In this document: piece after piece, positions 37,460-46,568 of the stretch | How the letters are laid out: each line of letters starts with the position of its first letter | Numbering within the stretch: the stretch's first letter is position 1 | NCBI RefSeq assembly: GCF_001510645.1 | Contig: NZ_LMVB01000003.1 | Coordinates: 372,001-436,000 of the forward strand | Length of the DNA: 64,000 nucleotides | Direction of reading: 5' to 3' | From: Paenibacillus sp. FJAT-29882 | GTDB lineage: Bacteria; Bacillota; Bacilli; Bacillales; DSM-1321 | Made by a program: the position numbers and the translations under genes | The notes under the pieces: generated by a model | What the model was told of the DNA's origin: nothing | Database searches by the model: none | What the model saw: only the letters and a program-made list of their open reading frames with translations

Positions 37460-38428
37460 ATGACGAAACCTTATATTTTTATCACAAGAAAGATTGAATC
37501 GGAAGCACTAAAAGGATTAAAGGAAACCTTCGAAGTGAAAATATGGGAATATGAGGAACAACCCGTTCCACGAGACATTTTACTGGAAGAAGCAGCGAAA
37601 GCAGATGCATTACTGACCATGCTTTCTGATAAAATGGACCGAGAATTACTAGATGTTGCAAAAAATTTGAAAGTCATCGCGAATCTTGCTGTCGGTTATG
37701 ACAATATTGATGTCCCAGCTGCAACTGAAAAAGGAATCACTGTGTGTAATACACCTGATGTCTTAACAGACACGACGGCAGACTTAGCGTTTGCCCTATT
37801 AATGGCGACGGCAAGAAGAATTGTTGAAGCGGCTGAAATCGTGAAAGAAGGGAAATGGACCGGCTGGAGTCCGCTACTGCTTGCAGGACATGATATCCAC
37901 CATAAAACGATTGGGGTTGTAGGCATGGGGAAAATTGGTGAGACTGTTGCCAAACGTGCTACAGGCTTTGACATGGATATTCTCTATCATAATCGTAGCA
38001 GAAATGCAGAAGCCGAGGAACGACTAGGGGCTCGTTACACAAGCTTTGATGAGTTAATTACAACGGCGGATTTCATTGTTTGCTTAACCCCATTAACAAA
38101 TGAAACAGCAGGAATGTTTAATAAGGAAGCATTTAAGAAAATGAAGCCGTCGGCCATCTTTATTAATGTCGCCAGAGGTGCGGTCGCGGATGAAGAAGCT
38201 CTTTACGAGGCACTTGTGAAGGGTGAAATAGCAGGCGCAGGTTTGGATGTGTTTAAGCAGGAACCGATTGGACCAGATCATCCACTACTTACATTACCAA
38301 ATGTCGTTGCACTGCCGCATATCGGTAGCGCAAGTGTAGAAACTCGTCAAGAAATGATTATGCTTTGTATAGAAAATATTGCACGTGTCCTTTGCGGCGA
38401 GCGGCCTAAAACGATTGTGAATCCATAA
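37460..38428 (+). CDS. D-isomer 2-hydroxyacid dehydrogenase (glyoxylate/hydroxypyruvate reductase type)
   Basis: 322 residues. NAD(P)-binding GVVGMGKIGETVAKRA (about 150), catalytic Arg in NVARGAVADEEAL, Glu in FKQEPIGPDHPL and His in ALPHIGSAS. Best fit is glyoxylate/hydroxypyruvate or glycerate reductase of the GyaR/YvcT type. ATG 37460 gives a normal spacing to AGAAGG; ATG 37451 is too close. The stop codon is the ATAAA of a family B element. Confidence 0.88.
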   Translation: MTKPYIFITRKIESEALKGLKETFEVKIWEYEEQPVPRDILLEEAAKADALLTMLSDKMDRELLDVAKNLKVIANLAVGYDNIDVPAATEKGITVCNTPDVLTDTTADLAFALLMATARRIVEAAEIVKEGKWTGWSPLLLAGHDIHHKTIGVVGMGKIGETVAKRATGFDMDILYHNRSRNAEAEERLGARYTSFDELITTADFIVCLTPLTNETAGMFNKEAFKKMKPSAIFINVARGAVADEEALYEALVKGEIAGAGLDVFKQEPIGPDHPLLTLPNVVALPHIGSASVETRQEMIMLCIENIARVLCGERPKTIVNP

Positions 38429-38521
38429 AGTGAAACTAAAATCAATGGGGCCCCCTGCGCTTCTTCGATTCCTCTAAGCCTTGAGGTGGAGAAAGGTGCC
38501 GGTTAACTAATGCGGGATAAA
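38425..38521 (-). repeat. bcr1-like family B element at a stop codon (B12)
   Basis: ATAAAGTGAAACTAAAATCA, then CGCTTCTTCGATTCCTCTAA and CCTTGAGGTGG, ending TAATGCGGGATAAA. It lacks one arm of the second hairpin. 97 bp. Confidence 0.85.
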
Positions 38522-38543
38522 ATATTATTAGTCATCACGAGAG

Positions 38544-38580
38544 ATGGTATCCTAAAGGGTCAGATCCTTTAGGATACCAT
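38544..38580. terminator. Minimal family A hairpin (A9)
   Basis: ATGGTATCCTAAAGG and CCTTTAGGATACCAT form a perfect 15-bp stem around GTCAGAT, followed by TATTTCG. It ends the 2-hydroxyacid dehydrogenase transcript. Confidence 0.85.
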
Positions 38581-38648
38581 TATTTCGTGTATTTTTTTTG
38601 ACTAAAAGAACAATTTGCAGAATAATAAAAAAAAGCGTTGTCTAACTA

Positions 38649-38677
38649 TTGTAAAAATAAAAATTAACACGTATAAT
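38649..38677 (+). promoter_or_regulatory. Sigma-A promoter of hom-thrC-thrB
   Basis: TTGTAA and perfect TATAAT with a 17-bp spacer, 56 bp before hom. No T box or riboswitch is visible between it and the gene. Confidence 0.75.
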
Positions 38678-38732
38678 GTCTACTATACAAATACAAATGT
38701 ATTTTTGATAAAAACATAAGAGGTGGAGCCGT

Positions 38733-40031
38733 ATGAAAGCAATGTCAATTGGATTATTAGGCCTCGGTACGGTCGGATCTGGGGTTGTAAAGATTATTGA
38801 ACAACATCAAGATAAGCTGATGCATCAAATTGGATGCCCAGTTACTATTAAGAAGATCCTTGTGAATGATCCTGCGAAAGAACGTCAGGTTATTATAGAT
38901 AAGAGCGTATTAACGTCTAATGTAAATGATATTTTAGACGATCCTGAAATTGATGTCATTATTGAGGTTATGGGAGGAATTGAAGAAACGAAAGATTATC
39001 TCCTTCGGGCAATAAGAAATAAAAAGCATATTATTACTGCCAATAAAGATTTAATGGCTTTATACGGTTCACAGTTATTAAAAGAAGCAACTGCAAATGA
39101 ATGTGATTTATTTTATGAAGCAAGTGTTGCCGGGGGAATTCCGATTCTTCGTGGACTTGCAGATGGACTTGCTTCTGACAGAATTACGAAAATGATGGGA
39201 ATTGTGAACGGTACAACGAATTTCATCTTAACGAAAATGAGTCAAGACGGAAGCGCTTATGAAGACGTATTAAAGGAAGCTCAAGAATTGGGATTTGCTG
39301 AAGCGGACCCTACAGCAGATGTGAGCGGACTGGACGCTGCCAGAAAAATGGCGATTCTTGCTACGCTCGGATTTTCGATGACGATTGATCTTGAGGATGT
39401 AACGGTGCAAGGGATTACTGAAATTTCTGAAGAAGATTTAGAATACAGTAAGAAGCTTGGTTATACGATGAAGCTAATCGGCTTGTCTTCAAGAGATGGT
39501 GAGAAGGTTGAAGTAAGCGTCCAACCAGCACTATTGCCTGAGCATCATCCGTTAGCATCTGTGCATAATGAGTATAATGCAGTCTATGTGTATGGCGAAG
39601 CTGTCGGTGAAACGATGTTCTATGGTCCAGGTGCTGGAAGCCTACCAACAGCTACTTCCGTCGTGTCTGATTTGGTGGCTGTGTTAAAAAATATGCGACT
39701 TGGTGTGAATGGTCGAAGTGCAGTTGCACCACAATATCCGAAGACAATGAAACAGCCATCTGAAATTCATGCGAAATTCTTCATTAGATTACATGTGAAA
39801 GATGAAGTAGGCGTACTTGCAAAGATTACGATGCTGTTCGCGGAGCACGGAGTAAGTTTTGATAAAATCCTTCAGCTGCCGTTAAATGAAAAAGGATCAT
39901 CTGAAATTGTACTCGTAACGCATCACGCAACATTAACTGAATTTGAAAAAATCCAACAAAAACTAAATGATTATGAAATGGTTAAAGAAATCAAAAGCAC
40001 ATATCGTGTTGAAGGAGAGAATGGCAAATGA
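38733..40031 (+). CDS. hom: Homoserine dehydrogenase
   Basis: 432 residues: NAD-binding [16 protein letters not shown], catalytic domain with [18 protein letters not shown] and [15 protein letters not shown], and a C-terminal ACT domain (about 350-430) for feedback by threonine. Reduces aspartate semialdehyde to homoserine. GAGGTGGAGCC precedes the ATG. Overlaps thrC by 4 bp. Confidence 0.97.
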   Translation: MKAMSIGLLGLGTVGSGVVKIIEQHQDKLMHQIGCPVTIKKILVNDPAKERQVIIDKSVLTSNVNDILDDPEIDVIIEVMGGIEETKDYLLRAIRNKKHIITANKDLMALYGSQLLKEATANECDLFYEASVAGGIPILRGLADGLASDRITKMMGIVNGTTNFILTKMSQDGSAYEDVLKEAQELGFAEADPTADVSGLDAARKMAILATLGFSMTIDLEDVTVQGITEISEEDLEYSKKLGYTMKLIGLSSRDGEKVEVSVQPALLPEHHPLASVHNEYNAVYVYGEAVGETMFYGPGAGSLPTATSVVSDLVAVLKNMRLGVNGRSAVAPQYPKTMKQPSEIHAKFFIRLHVKDEVGVLAKITMLFAEHGVSFDKILQLPLNEKGSSEIVLVTHHATLTEFEKIQQKLNDYEMVKEIKSTYRVEGENGK

Positions 40032-41092
40032 GCTGGAGAGGGCTATTAAGCGAATATCGAGAATTATTACCTATAACTGAGGATACGCCTGATTTATCCC
40101 TTCATGAAGGGAATACGCCCCTCATTAAATGTGACAACCTTTCGAAGGAATTGGGGATTGAACTGTATGTGAAATACGAAGGTTTGAATCCGACTGGGTC
40201 GTTTAAGGACCGCGGAATGGTAATGGCGGTTGCTAAAGCGGCTGAAGCAGGCAGTAACGCTATTATCTGTGCATCAACAGGAAATACTTCCGCTGCCGCA
40301 GCTGCCTATGCAGCACGTGCGAATTTGAGATGTATTGTTGTTATTCCAGAAGGAAAAATCGCGATGGGCAAACTTGCGCAAGCTGTCATGTATGGTGCGG
40401 AAATCGTCTCTATTGAAGGAAACTTCGATGACGCCTTGAAAATTGTTCGAAGCATTAGTGAAAAAGCACCGATTACCCTTGTTAACTCTGTAAATCCATA
40501 CAGAATTGAAGGACAAAAAACAGCAGCATTTGAAATCTGTGATGTGCTTGGCTCTGCCCCAGACATCTTAGCTCTTCCTGTTGGAAATGCCGGCAATATT
40601 ACGGCTTATTGGAAAGGGTTTAAAGAATATAACGAACTAAAGCAGACAGGTCTACCGCAAATGCGTGGATTTGAAGCAGAAGGATCAGCTGCTATCGTTC
40701 ATGACCGTGTCTTTAAAGAGCCGGAAACGATTGCGACAGCGATTCGTATCGGCAATCCTGCCAGCTGGAAATTCGCAGTTGAGGCTGCAAATGAGTCAAA
40801 TGGAAAAGTTGATGAAGTGTCAGATGAAGAAATCCTTGAGGCGTATCGCTTACTTGCACGTTCTGAAGGTGTATTTGCTGAACCGGCCTCATGTGCTTCA
40901 ATCGCAGGGATCATCAAACAATTAAAGAACGGTGAAATAAAAAAAGGCAGCAAAATTGTTGCCGTCTTAACAGGAAATGGATTGAAAGATCCAAATGTTG
41001 CAGTTGATCATAGTGAGATTAAACCACAATTGTTACCAATGGATGAGAAAGTGATCTTAGAGCATTTGCAACAAGGCTTGGTTCAATCATGA
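40028..41092 (+). CDS. thrC: Threonine synthase
   Basis: 354 residues, fold-type II PLP enzyme. PLP lysine in [13 protein letters not shown] (about 59), phosphate-binding loop [12 protein letters not shown]. Converts O-phosphohomoserine to threonine. ATGA overlaps with both neighbours indicate coupled translation. Confidence 0.97.
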   Translation: MSWRGLLSEYRELLPITEDTPDLSLHEGNTPLIKCDNLSKELGIELYVKYEGLNPTGSFKDRGMVMAVAKAAEAGSNAIICASTGNTSAAAAAYAARANLRCIVVIPEGKIAMGKLAQAVMYGAEIVSIEGNFDDALKIVRSISEKAPITLVNSVNPYRIEGQKTAAFEICDVLGSAPDILALPVGNAGNITAYWKGFKEYNELKQTGLPQMRGFEAEGSAAIVHDRVFKEPETIATAIRIGNPASWKFAVEAANESNGKVDEVSDEEILEAYRLLARSEGVFAEPASCASIAGIIKQLKNGEIKKGSKIVAVLTGNGLKDPNVAVDHSEIKPQLLPMDEKVILEHLQQGLVQS

Positions 41093-42027
41093 GCGTAGAA
41101 AGTGCAATGTTTTACATCCGGGTCCCAGCAAGTACAGCAAATCTGGGACCCGGATTTGATTCAATTGGCATGGCGCTCGGTTTATATTTAGATATTCAAG
41201 GCCGATATTCTGATCAGTGGGAAGTTATTCCATTGTCAGAAGAACTAAGCAGTTTTCCAAGTGATGAGACGAATTATATCGTTAACGTTGCAAAAGAAGT
41301 GGCTGGATATTATGGCAAACAGCTCAGACCGTGTAGATTGGAAATCGCTAGTGAAATCCCACTGGCAAGAGGTTTGGGAAGCAGTGCTTCTGCAATCGTT
41401 GCAGGAATCGAACTGGCCAATCTTACAGCAGAATTGGGCCTGTCAACTAAAGAGAAATCGAGACATGCTTCTATGATCGAAGGGCATCCAGACAATGCGG
41501 CTGCTTCGGTAATGGGAGGACTGGTCGTCGGCTGGCATTCCGATGACGCCACAGATGTATTATCGTTTCCAATTGAAGGTATCAAGGTGATCGCTGTTAT
41601 TCCAAATTATGAGTTGAAGACAGAAGACTCTAGAAATGCTCTCCCAGACAAATTAGCGTTTAAAGATGCTATCCATGGGAGCGCAGCAGCCAATGTCTTT
41701 CTAGGGGCTGTATTGTCGGGGAATTGGTCATTAGCTGGAGAAATGATGAATCGAGATCGTTTTCATCAATCCTATCGAGCTCATTTAGTGCCGCATTTAC
41801 CACGAATCGAAGCGATGGTAAAAGCAATCGGTGCTTATGGTACGGCATTAAGCGGGGCTGGTCCGACGGTGCTATGTCTAGTTCCGGAAAATGCTGCTTG
41901 TAGCGTGCAGAAATCGCTTCAAAATGAATTTCCTGATTTCGATGTTAAAGTTTTGGATATCGATAACGAAGGAAGTAAAATATTGGTTTTAGAGGATGAA
42001 CATACAAAACCTGCTTGGATTGGATAA
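41089..42027 (+). CDS. thrB: Homoserine kinase
   Basis: 312 residues, GHMP kinase: [23 protein letters not shown] motif [16 protein letters not shown] (about 85-100), [15 protein letters not shown] near the end. Phosphorylates homoserine for ThrC. Last gene of the operon, with a terminator 16 bp on. Confidence 0.97.
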   Translation: MSVESAMFYIRVPASTANLGPGFDSIGMALGLYLDIQGRYSDQWEVIPLSEELSSFPSDETNYIVNVAKEVAGYYGKQLRPCRLEIASEIPLARGLGSSASAIVAGIELANLTAELGLSTKEKSRHASMIEGHPDNAAASVMGGLVVGWHSDDATDVLSFPIEGIKVIAVIPNYELKTEDSRNALPDKLAFKDAIHGSAAANVFLGAVLSGNWSLAGEMMNRDRFHQSYRAHLVPHLPRIEAMVKAIGAYGTALSGAGPTVLCLVPENAACSVQKSLQNEFPDFDVKVLDIDNEGSKILVLEDEHTKPAWIG

Positions 42028-42043
42028 GTGAATATTGATTCAA

Positions 42044-42096
42044 TAAAAAAGCTGACTACCGTTCATGCGCAATGCAGAGGTGTCAGCTTTTATTTT
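42044..42096. terminator. Bidirectional terminator between thrB and yutI
   Basis: AAAAAAGCTGACTACC and GGTGTCAGCTTTTATTTT pair at the base; it can serve both convergent genes. Confidence 0.8.
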
Positions 42097-42106
42097 ATTC
42101 CTAATA

Positions 42107-42343
42107 TTAGAATACTTGTTCTACTTCAACTACTCCTGGAACTTCCTCAAGAAGAGCACGCTCTATACCGGCTTTAAGGGTAATTGTAGAACTCGGACAG
42201 CTTCCGCATGCACCAAGCAGACGTAATTTAACAATTCCATCCTCTATATCTACAAGTTCACAGTCACCGCCGTCACGAAGAAGAAACGGACGAAGTTTAT
42301 CAAGTACTTCTTGTACTTGAACTTCCATCGTTTGTTCAGACAT
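42107..42343 (-). CDS. yutI: NifU C-terminal-like Fe-S scaffold/carrier YutI
   Basis: 78 residues, a single NifU-C domain with the cluster-binding CGSCPSST (Cys about 46 and 49) and [15 protein letters not shown]. It likely carries [4Fe-4S] or [2Fe-2S] clusters from the Suf machinery to targets. GGAGTCG precedes the ATG. Confidence 0.93.
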   Translation of the reverse strand: MSEQTMEVQVQEVLDKLRPFLLRDGGDCELVDIEDGIVKLRLLGACGSCPSSTITLKAGIERALLEEVPGVVEVEQVF

Positions 42344-42413
42344 TACAATCGACTCCTTTCATACTCCTTATTATAATAGCATGATATGAAAAAATCCATC
42401 GGAAAGATTATAG

Positions 42414-42573
42414 AGAATGTTCAAAAAGTCCGGAAAAAGCTTGCGAACTGTATCGAAGCACATTAATAACCTTCTGCTACAATGAAGCACGTTTTGAGCA
42501 AGCCTGGTTCTCACGTACTCCAAATTACGGAAGGGGAGAGGCTCTCTTTTTATCCTTCTTTTTGAACACGCCT
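42414..42573. repeat. Diverged family C repeat (C2)
   Basis: GAATGTTCAAAAAGTCCGG at the left and CTTCTTTTTGAACACGCC at the right, with a middle that has drifted far from the other copies (TTCTCACGTACTCC is shared with the insert in C3). Confidence 0.75.
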
Positions 42574-42658
42574 TTATAGGGGAGCTGTAACCTTTCCGTT
42601 CCTTTTTTTAAAAATTCAGGTAAAATGAAAGTAAGAATACATGGAAAGGGAGATCGAT

Positions 42659-42991
42659 ATGGAAAACAAGCTGATTGAAATACAAGTGTATGGAGCTGAA
42701 AGAATCTGTGCAAGCTGTGTAAATCTGCCATCATCAAAGGACACCTATGAATGGCTGGAAGCAGCGCTATCCCGGAAATTTCCAGGACAGCCATTCGCCA
42801 TTACTTACATTGACATCTTCCAACAGCAAGAGAATCCTAAACGTCAGGAAATGGCCGAAAGGATTGTAGAAGAAGACTTATTTTATCCGCTTGTTCTCAT
42901 TGGTGATGAAATTGTCGGTGAAGGAAATCCACGCCTTAAAGCAATTGTAAAGGAAATGGAGAGGTATGGATATCAAACGCTAGAAGCATGA
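42659..42991 (+). CDS. yuzD: YuzD family protein (DUF1462)
   Basis: 110 residues, thioredoxin-like small protein: IQVYGAERICASCVNLPSSK with a CASC pair (about 16-19), EWLEAALSRKFP, DLFYPLVLIGDEIVGEGNP. Possibly a redox or metal-handling partner of the Fe-S carrier yutI opposite. ATG 42659 follows AAAGGGAG; the ATG at 42641 has no site. Confidence 0.88.
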   Translation: MENKLIEIQVYGAERICASCVNLPSSKDTYEWLEAALSRKFPGQPFAITYIDIFQQQENPKRQEMAERIVEEDLFYPLVLIGDEIVGEGNPRLKAIVKEMERYGYQTLEA

Positions 42992-42999
42992 AAAAATAG

Positions 43000-43121
43000 A
43001 GGATATCCTAAAAGGGTCTGACCACGCACTCTATACATAGTTCATAGTAGCACTTACGCTTAATATGAACTGTATATATTGGTTGCGGGGTCTGACCCTT
43101 TCGTTTTAGGACATTCTCTAC
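43000..43121. terminator. Family A hairpin repeat between yuzD and yutJ (A10)
   Basis: Outer GAGGATATCCTAAAA and TTTTAGGACATTCTC, inner AAAGGGTCTGACC and GGGGTCTGACCCTTT, innermost TACATAGTTCATA and TATGAACTGTATA. Between convergent genes. Confidence 0.8.
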
Positions 43122-43130
43122 ATCAACTGA

Positions 43131-44198
43131 TTATCCATTATGATATTTGTATAACCATAGAATCCCTGATTTTAATAATCGCGCCATTCTTCCTGTGATT
43201 GGGCGTTCACCGACAAGACCGAAGCCATGTTTACTACCGAGTGAGCCAAGTGTTCCTTTTAATTTAATGGCAGGGAAGCTTTCAGGTAGCGGCTCGTTTG
43301 CCCACTTTTTCACTAAAACGGTAACGATTTGTTCCGCTTGACCTTCCGCTAATTGAGCACTTGGAGCATGTGGTAAGCTTGCACAGTCACCCACTACAAA
43401 CACACTGTCATCATTTGGAAGGAAATGCTGTGGTGTAAGGGTAACACGTCCTTGTTTGTCCTTTTTAACATCGAGATCCCGGACAACTTTACTCGGTTGA
43501 ATACCAGCTGTCCAGACGATTACATCACTATGAACAGGATCGTCGCCATTATAAAGAGTATTCGGTTCTACTTTGGTGATGTTTGAATGATGAACAATAT
43601 CAATGGTATGTTTCTTGAACCAGCTTTCCACGTACGTGCTTAATCGTTCAGGGAAGGCTGATAATATATGCGGACCGCGGTCAAACAACCGAATATGTAA
43701 ATCAGGACGGCTTTCAATTAGCTCACTCGCTAATTCCACCCCGCTAAGCCCACCGCCAACAATGGAAACGGTTGCTCCGTTCCCCAAGTTATTTAAGGCT
43801 TGATACGTCTGGCGTGTTTTATCTATTGTCTGAATGCTGTAAGTGTGTATATCTGCTCCAGGAATATTATGGAACTTATCTTCACAACCTAGGCCGATAA
43901 CTAAATCATCATAAGAAACAGGTTCTTGATCTTTTAGCATGACTTGTTTATTTTCTAAATCTACTGAAAGAATTTCACCGTAGACGGAATGTAGACGAGG
44001 GTGTTCAGGAAAAGCTACCCGAATATGGTGATCAGGAATTGTTCCTGCAGCAAGTCCATAGTATTCGGTTTTCAAGCAATGATATGGATTGCGATCGATA
44101 AGTGTAATGGACATATTGTCTGGCAGTTGATTTGGCAGCAACCTATGTAGCATTCTAAGTCCCCCATACCCACCGCCAAGTATAACTAAGTTCTTCAT
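43131..44198 (-). CDS. yutJ: NADH dehydrogenase-like flavoprotein YutJ
   Basis: 355 residues, two-dinucleotide-binding fold: FAD motif VILGGGYGGLRMLHRLL at the N-terminus, NAD motif VSIVGGGLSGVELASEL (about 150) and VFVVGDCASLPHAPSAQLAEGQA. Resembles type II NADH dehydrogenases but without a clear membrane anchor. ATG 44198 behind AAAGGGGAT is chosen; the longest frame adds 56 unsupported residues. A palindromic promoter region lies upstream. Confidence 0.88.
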   Translation of the reverse strand: MKNLVILGGGYGGLRMLHRLLPNQLPDNMSITLIDRNPYHCLKTEYYGLAAGTIPDHHIRVAFPEHPRLHSVYGEILSVDLENKQVMLKDQEPVSYDDLVIGLGCEDKFHNIPGADIHTYSIQTIDKTRQTYQALNNLGNGATVSIVGGGLSGVELASELIESRPDLHIRLFDRGPHILSAFPERLSTYVESWFKKHTIDIVHHSNITKVEPNTLYNGDDPVHSDVIVWTAGIQPSKVVRDLDVKKDKQGRVTLTPQHFLPNDDSVFVVGDCASLPHAPSAQLAEGQAEQIVTVLVKKWANEPLPESFPAIKLKGTLGSLGSKHGFGLVGERPITGRMARLLKSGILWLYKYHNG

Positions 44199-44249
44199 TG
44201 TGAATATCCCCTTTGTTTGTTTTACATAATACTTTATGTAGCTGTCTGG

Positions 44250-44290
44250 GATGCCCAAAAAGGGTACGATCCTTTTTGAACACCTTCTCC
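44250..44290. repeat. Minimal family C-like hairpin (C4)
   Basis: GGATGCCCAAAAAGGGTACG followed by ATCCTTTTTGAACACCTTC: both family C termini almost touching. In the yutJ leader. Confidence 0.5.
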
Positions 44291-44339
44291 TCCACTTTGC
44301 CACCGTTGCGTACATATCCCTAATTATTTTTTCGTATAT

Positions 44340-44406
44340 ATGCTGTCGAAAAAGTTTACATACCAATAAAAATTATATCGAAGTTGGTATAAAACTACAA
44401 CAGCAT
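44340..44406 (-). promoter_or_regulatory. yutJ promoter inside a double dyad
   Basis: On the minus strand TTGTAG and TATAAT are 17 bp apart. Two inverted pairs share nearly one centre over the -10: TACCAA/TTGGTA (44361 and 44384) and ATGCTGT/ACAGCAT (44340 and 44400). This looks like an operator for an unidentified regulator. Confidence 0.5.
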
Positions 44407-44417
44407 CCTCCCAATTA

Positions 44418-44574
44418 AAGAGGTTGTTCAAAAAGTTCGGTAAGAATGCTGTCGAATTGCTTCAAAGCTCTGTCTCTCCGGTCCTCACGTATTACTGCAT
44501 ACGCTCCGGTCCTCTCGAGATGCGCTCCTCGAACTTCTCGGCTCTTTTTCTCCTCCTTTTTGAACACGCATTTA
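44418..44574 (+). repeat. Family C repeat (C3)
   Basis: GGTTGTTCAAAAAGTTCGG to CTTTTTGAACACGCATTT. Same sequence as C1 reversed, with an additional 28 bp around CACGTATTACTGCATACG next to a doubled CCGGTCCT. Upstream of yuzB. Confidence 0.9.
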
Positions 44575-44656
44575 AAGGAGATTTACCATTGTATTTTGTT
44601 TGACTAATTTTAAAATAAGGAGTAGGATAATCTGTTAGTAACAGTGAGGTGAGGGA

Positions 44657-44893
44657 ATGAAGCCGCTAATTGAATTTTGCGTCAGCAACTTGGCAAGCGG
44701 TTCGCAGCAAGCAATGGAGGAATTAGAGAGGGACCCGGATTTAGATGTCATTGAGTACGGTTGCCTTAATTTCTGTGGAAAATGCGCGCGTTCCATGTTT
44801 GCCCTTGTAGATGGAGAAGTTGTCACAGGAGAAACGAATGAAGAGCTGGTCAAAAATATCTATCAACATATTGAAGAGAATCCATTCTTTTAA
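44657..44893 (+). CDS. yuzB: YuzB family protein (DUF1450)
   Basis: 78 residues: [40 protein letters not shown] with three cysteines (about 35-43), and [18 protein letters not shown]. Thioredoxin-like ferredoxin-type fold is plausible; metal or Fe-S binding is an inference from the cysteines. GTGAGGTGAGGG precedes the ATG. Confidence 0.88.
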   Translation: MKPLIEFCVSNLASGSQQAMEELERDPDLDVIEYGCLNFCGKCARSMFALVDGEVVTGETNEELVKNIYQHIEENPFF

Positions 44894-44906
44894 CATATAG
44901 GTCATT

Positions 44907-44955
44907 CAAGAAGTAGAGCCCGTCTTGTTGTGGACGGGCTCTACTTCTTGATTTT
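44907..44955 (+). terminator. Strong terminator of yuzB
   Basis: CAAGAAGTAGAGCCCGTC and GACGGGCTCTACTTCTTG form a perfect 18-bp stem with loop TTGTTGTG and a following ATTTTAT. The T tract is continuous with the next family B element. Confidence 0.9.
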
Positions 44956-45050
44956 ATCCCGCATGAACGGAAAGTCAAGTCCCTCAGCTAAAAGGCTTAG
45001 AGGAATCGAAGAAGCGCAGCTGGGGGCCATTGATTGATGTTTCACTTTAT
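44953..45050 (+). repeat. bcr1-like family B element (B13)
   Basis: TTTATCCCGCATGAACGG, AGGCTTAGAGGAATCGAAGA, GCAGCTGGGGGCC and the end GTTTCACTTTAT. First-hairpin arms are shifted (CCTCAGCT/AGCTGGGG) but still pair. 98 bp; it touches the stop codon of the DUF2225 gene. Confidence 0.88.
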
Positions 45051-45763
45051 TAAGAGTTGACTAGTTCATGGTCTTGGTTATTATCTCGCTGTTCCCGAAT
45101 TTCCTGCCAGCGTTCTCTGGCCATGTCTATAATGGTTGTTTCGACAGCCCTGCTTTGCTGCTCGATGACGATGGAAAAATATTTAACTGCTGTTTGGACA
45201 TCAGATATACGTCTGGACAGCTCCCCGATTAAATACAGAATCCGAATTTCGGAAACTTGTGTACCTTTAAAGTCATCTGTTGAGTAGGATTCTATATATT
45301 CTTGTCGCGCGATTTTTAAGAATCGGATCTCTTGCTCATGATTTTTATTACCTCGGAATAGCCATGCAAGGCGCAAGAAAATTCCAGCTATTGTGATGTG
45401 CTTTTCCTTTTTTAAAATAGCAGAATAGCCAGCTAGTTTATATGTACTGATTGCATCGTGAATCGTTCGTTTGTCTCCGAAGTGATGAGGAACCCAGTGA
45501 GCGGATATCTTTGTTTGGATTTCTTCCTTAGTAAGCGGAGGGAAATATTTTGAGAAATCATCTGAGCTGGAAAAGCCGCAACATGGACAGACGTGAATAT
45601 TATAATAAAGAGCATTGCTTTCTTCGTCATTGTATGAAGGGCAAAAGTCAGTATCGTACGCGTTTACTTTCACGAACCGTGAGCGGATTTTCTTAGATGT
45701 AAATGAATGTTCACACACTAGGCATTTCAATTGTTTATCGTATAATGGTTGTATCGTCTCCAC
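45050..45763 (-). CDS. DUF2225 family zinc-ribbon protein
   Basis: About 237 residues. N-terminal zinc ribbon formed by LKCLVCEHSFTSKK and HVCPCCGFS, then a helical TPR-like region (ATYKLAGYS-type helices, RFLKIARQEYIESY, IRILYLIGELSRRI). Function unknown. The start is a GTG six nt after GAGGTG (45763); a GTG three codons earlier lies in that site. Not part of the B. subtilis run that surrounds it, as far as I recall. Confidence 0.8.
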   Translation of the reverse strand: METIQPLYDKQLKCLVCEHSFTSKKIRSRFVKVNAYDTDFCPSYNDEESNALYYNIHVCPCCGFSSSDDFSKYFPPLTKEEIQTKISAHWVPHHFGDKRTIHDAISTYKLAGYSAILKKEKHITIAGIFLRLAWLFRGNKNHEQEIRFLKIARQEYIESYSTDDFKGTQVSEIRILYLIGELSRRISDVQTAVKYFSIVIEQQSRAVETTIIDMARERWQEIREQRDNNQDHELVNS

Positions 45764-45876
45764 AATGCTCACCTCATTAATCAGAAAAATAGTTCTATAT
45801 GCGTGGTCTTATGTTCCTATTATAGAGGATAAACAGAAAATAAGCTGTACTAATTTCCTATGACAATGTTGGGAAG

Positions 45877-45906
45877 TTGAGAATAATGGTTTTGATAGTA
45901 TATACT
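45877..45906 (+). promoter_or_regulatory. Sigma-A-like promoter of yutM
   Basis: TTGAGA and TATACT with an 18-bp spacer, 47 bp before yutM. Confidence 0.5.
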
Positions 45907-45952
45907 AGTTATAGAGTAATTCTCATGTGAAATGGAAAAGGGAGGGTAAAAC

Positions 45953-46315
45953 ATGAGTCAAGTTGTGATAATTACAGAAGCAGCTTCTTTTCAAATAAAA
46001 GAAATGATGAAACATAATGGTGAAGAAGGTTCGTTTTTACGAGTTGCTGTAAAAGGAGGCGGCTGTACAGGACTTACTTATGGAATGGGCTTTGAGCCAG
46101 ATGCTGGTGAAGCAGACGAAGAGCTTGAACAATTCGGAATAAAGATTCTTGTCGACAAACAAGACAGCCCAATCCTAAACGGTACAGTCATTGATTATAA
46201 ACAATCCCTAATGGGTGGCGGCTTTACGATTGAAAATCCTAATGCAATCGCATCATGTGGCTGTGGGACTTCATTTAAAACGGCGAAAAATGCTGGGACA
46301 CCTGAAAACTGTTAA
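45953..46315 (+). CDS. yutM: HesB/IscA-family Fe-S carrier YutM (SufA-like)
   Basis: 120 residues. A-type carrier with three conserved cysteines: VKGGGCTGLTYGMG (Cys about 41) and SCGCGTSF (about 103 and 105). Carries Fe-S clusters to apoproteins. AAGGGAGGG precedes the ATG. Single gene with its own terminator. Confidence 0.93.
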   Translation: MSQVVIITEAASFQIKEMMKHNGEEGSFLRVAVKGGGCTGLTYGMGFEPDAGEADEELEQFGIKILVDKQDSPILNGTVIDYKQSLMGGGFTIENPNAIASCGCGTSFKTAKNAGTPENC

Positions 46316-46331
46316 CAATATTGATATAGAT

Positions 46332-46369
46332 AAGGCTCCTAACTGATTAAATGGTTAGGAGCTTTTTTT
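46332..46369 (+). terminator. Terminator of yutM, invaded by a repeat in its T tract
   Basis: AAGGCTCCTAAC and GTTAGGAGCTTTTTTT. The last T bases serve as the TTTAT end of the following family B element. Confidence 0.9.
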
Positions 46370-46523
46370 ATCCCGCATTAACGGGCAGTAAGACCCCCGC
46401 CTCAAGGCTTAGAGGAATCGAAGAAGCGTAGGTGGGGGGAAACTGCCCGTAAAAGCCCGATTGGTTCAACTAACAATCAGTGGGGGATGAAGAAAACCCC
46501 CACTGATTGAAGTTTCACTTTAT
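46367..46523 (+). repeat. Full-length bcr1-like family B element (B14)
   Basis: TTTATCCCGCATTAACGGGC to GAAGTTTCACTTTAT, 157 bp. Reference copy: hairpin 1 CGGGCAGT/ACTGCCCG with CCCGCCT/AGGTGGG, a linker CCCGATTGGTTCAACTAAC, and hairpin 2 AATCAGTGGGGG/CCCCCACTGATT. Confidence 0.95.
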
Positions 46524-46568
46524 AAAAAATGAGACAGGTAAGTAACCTGTCTCATTGGTAATTCTCTC

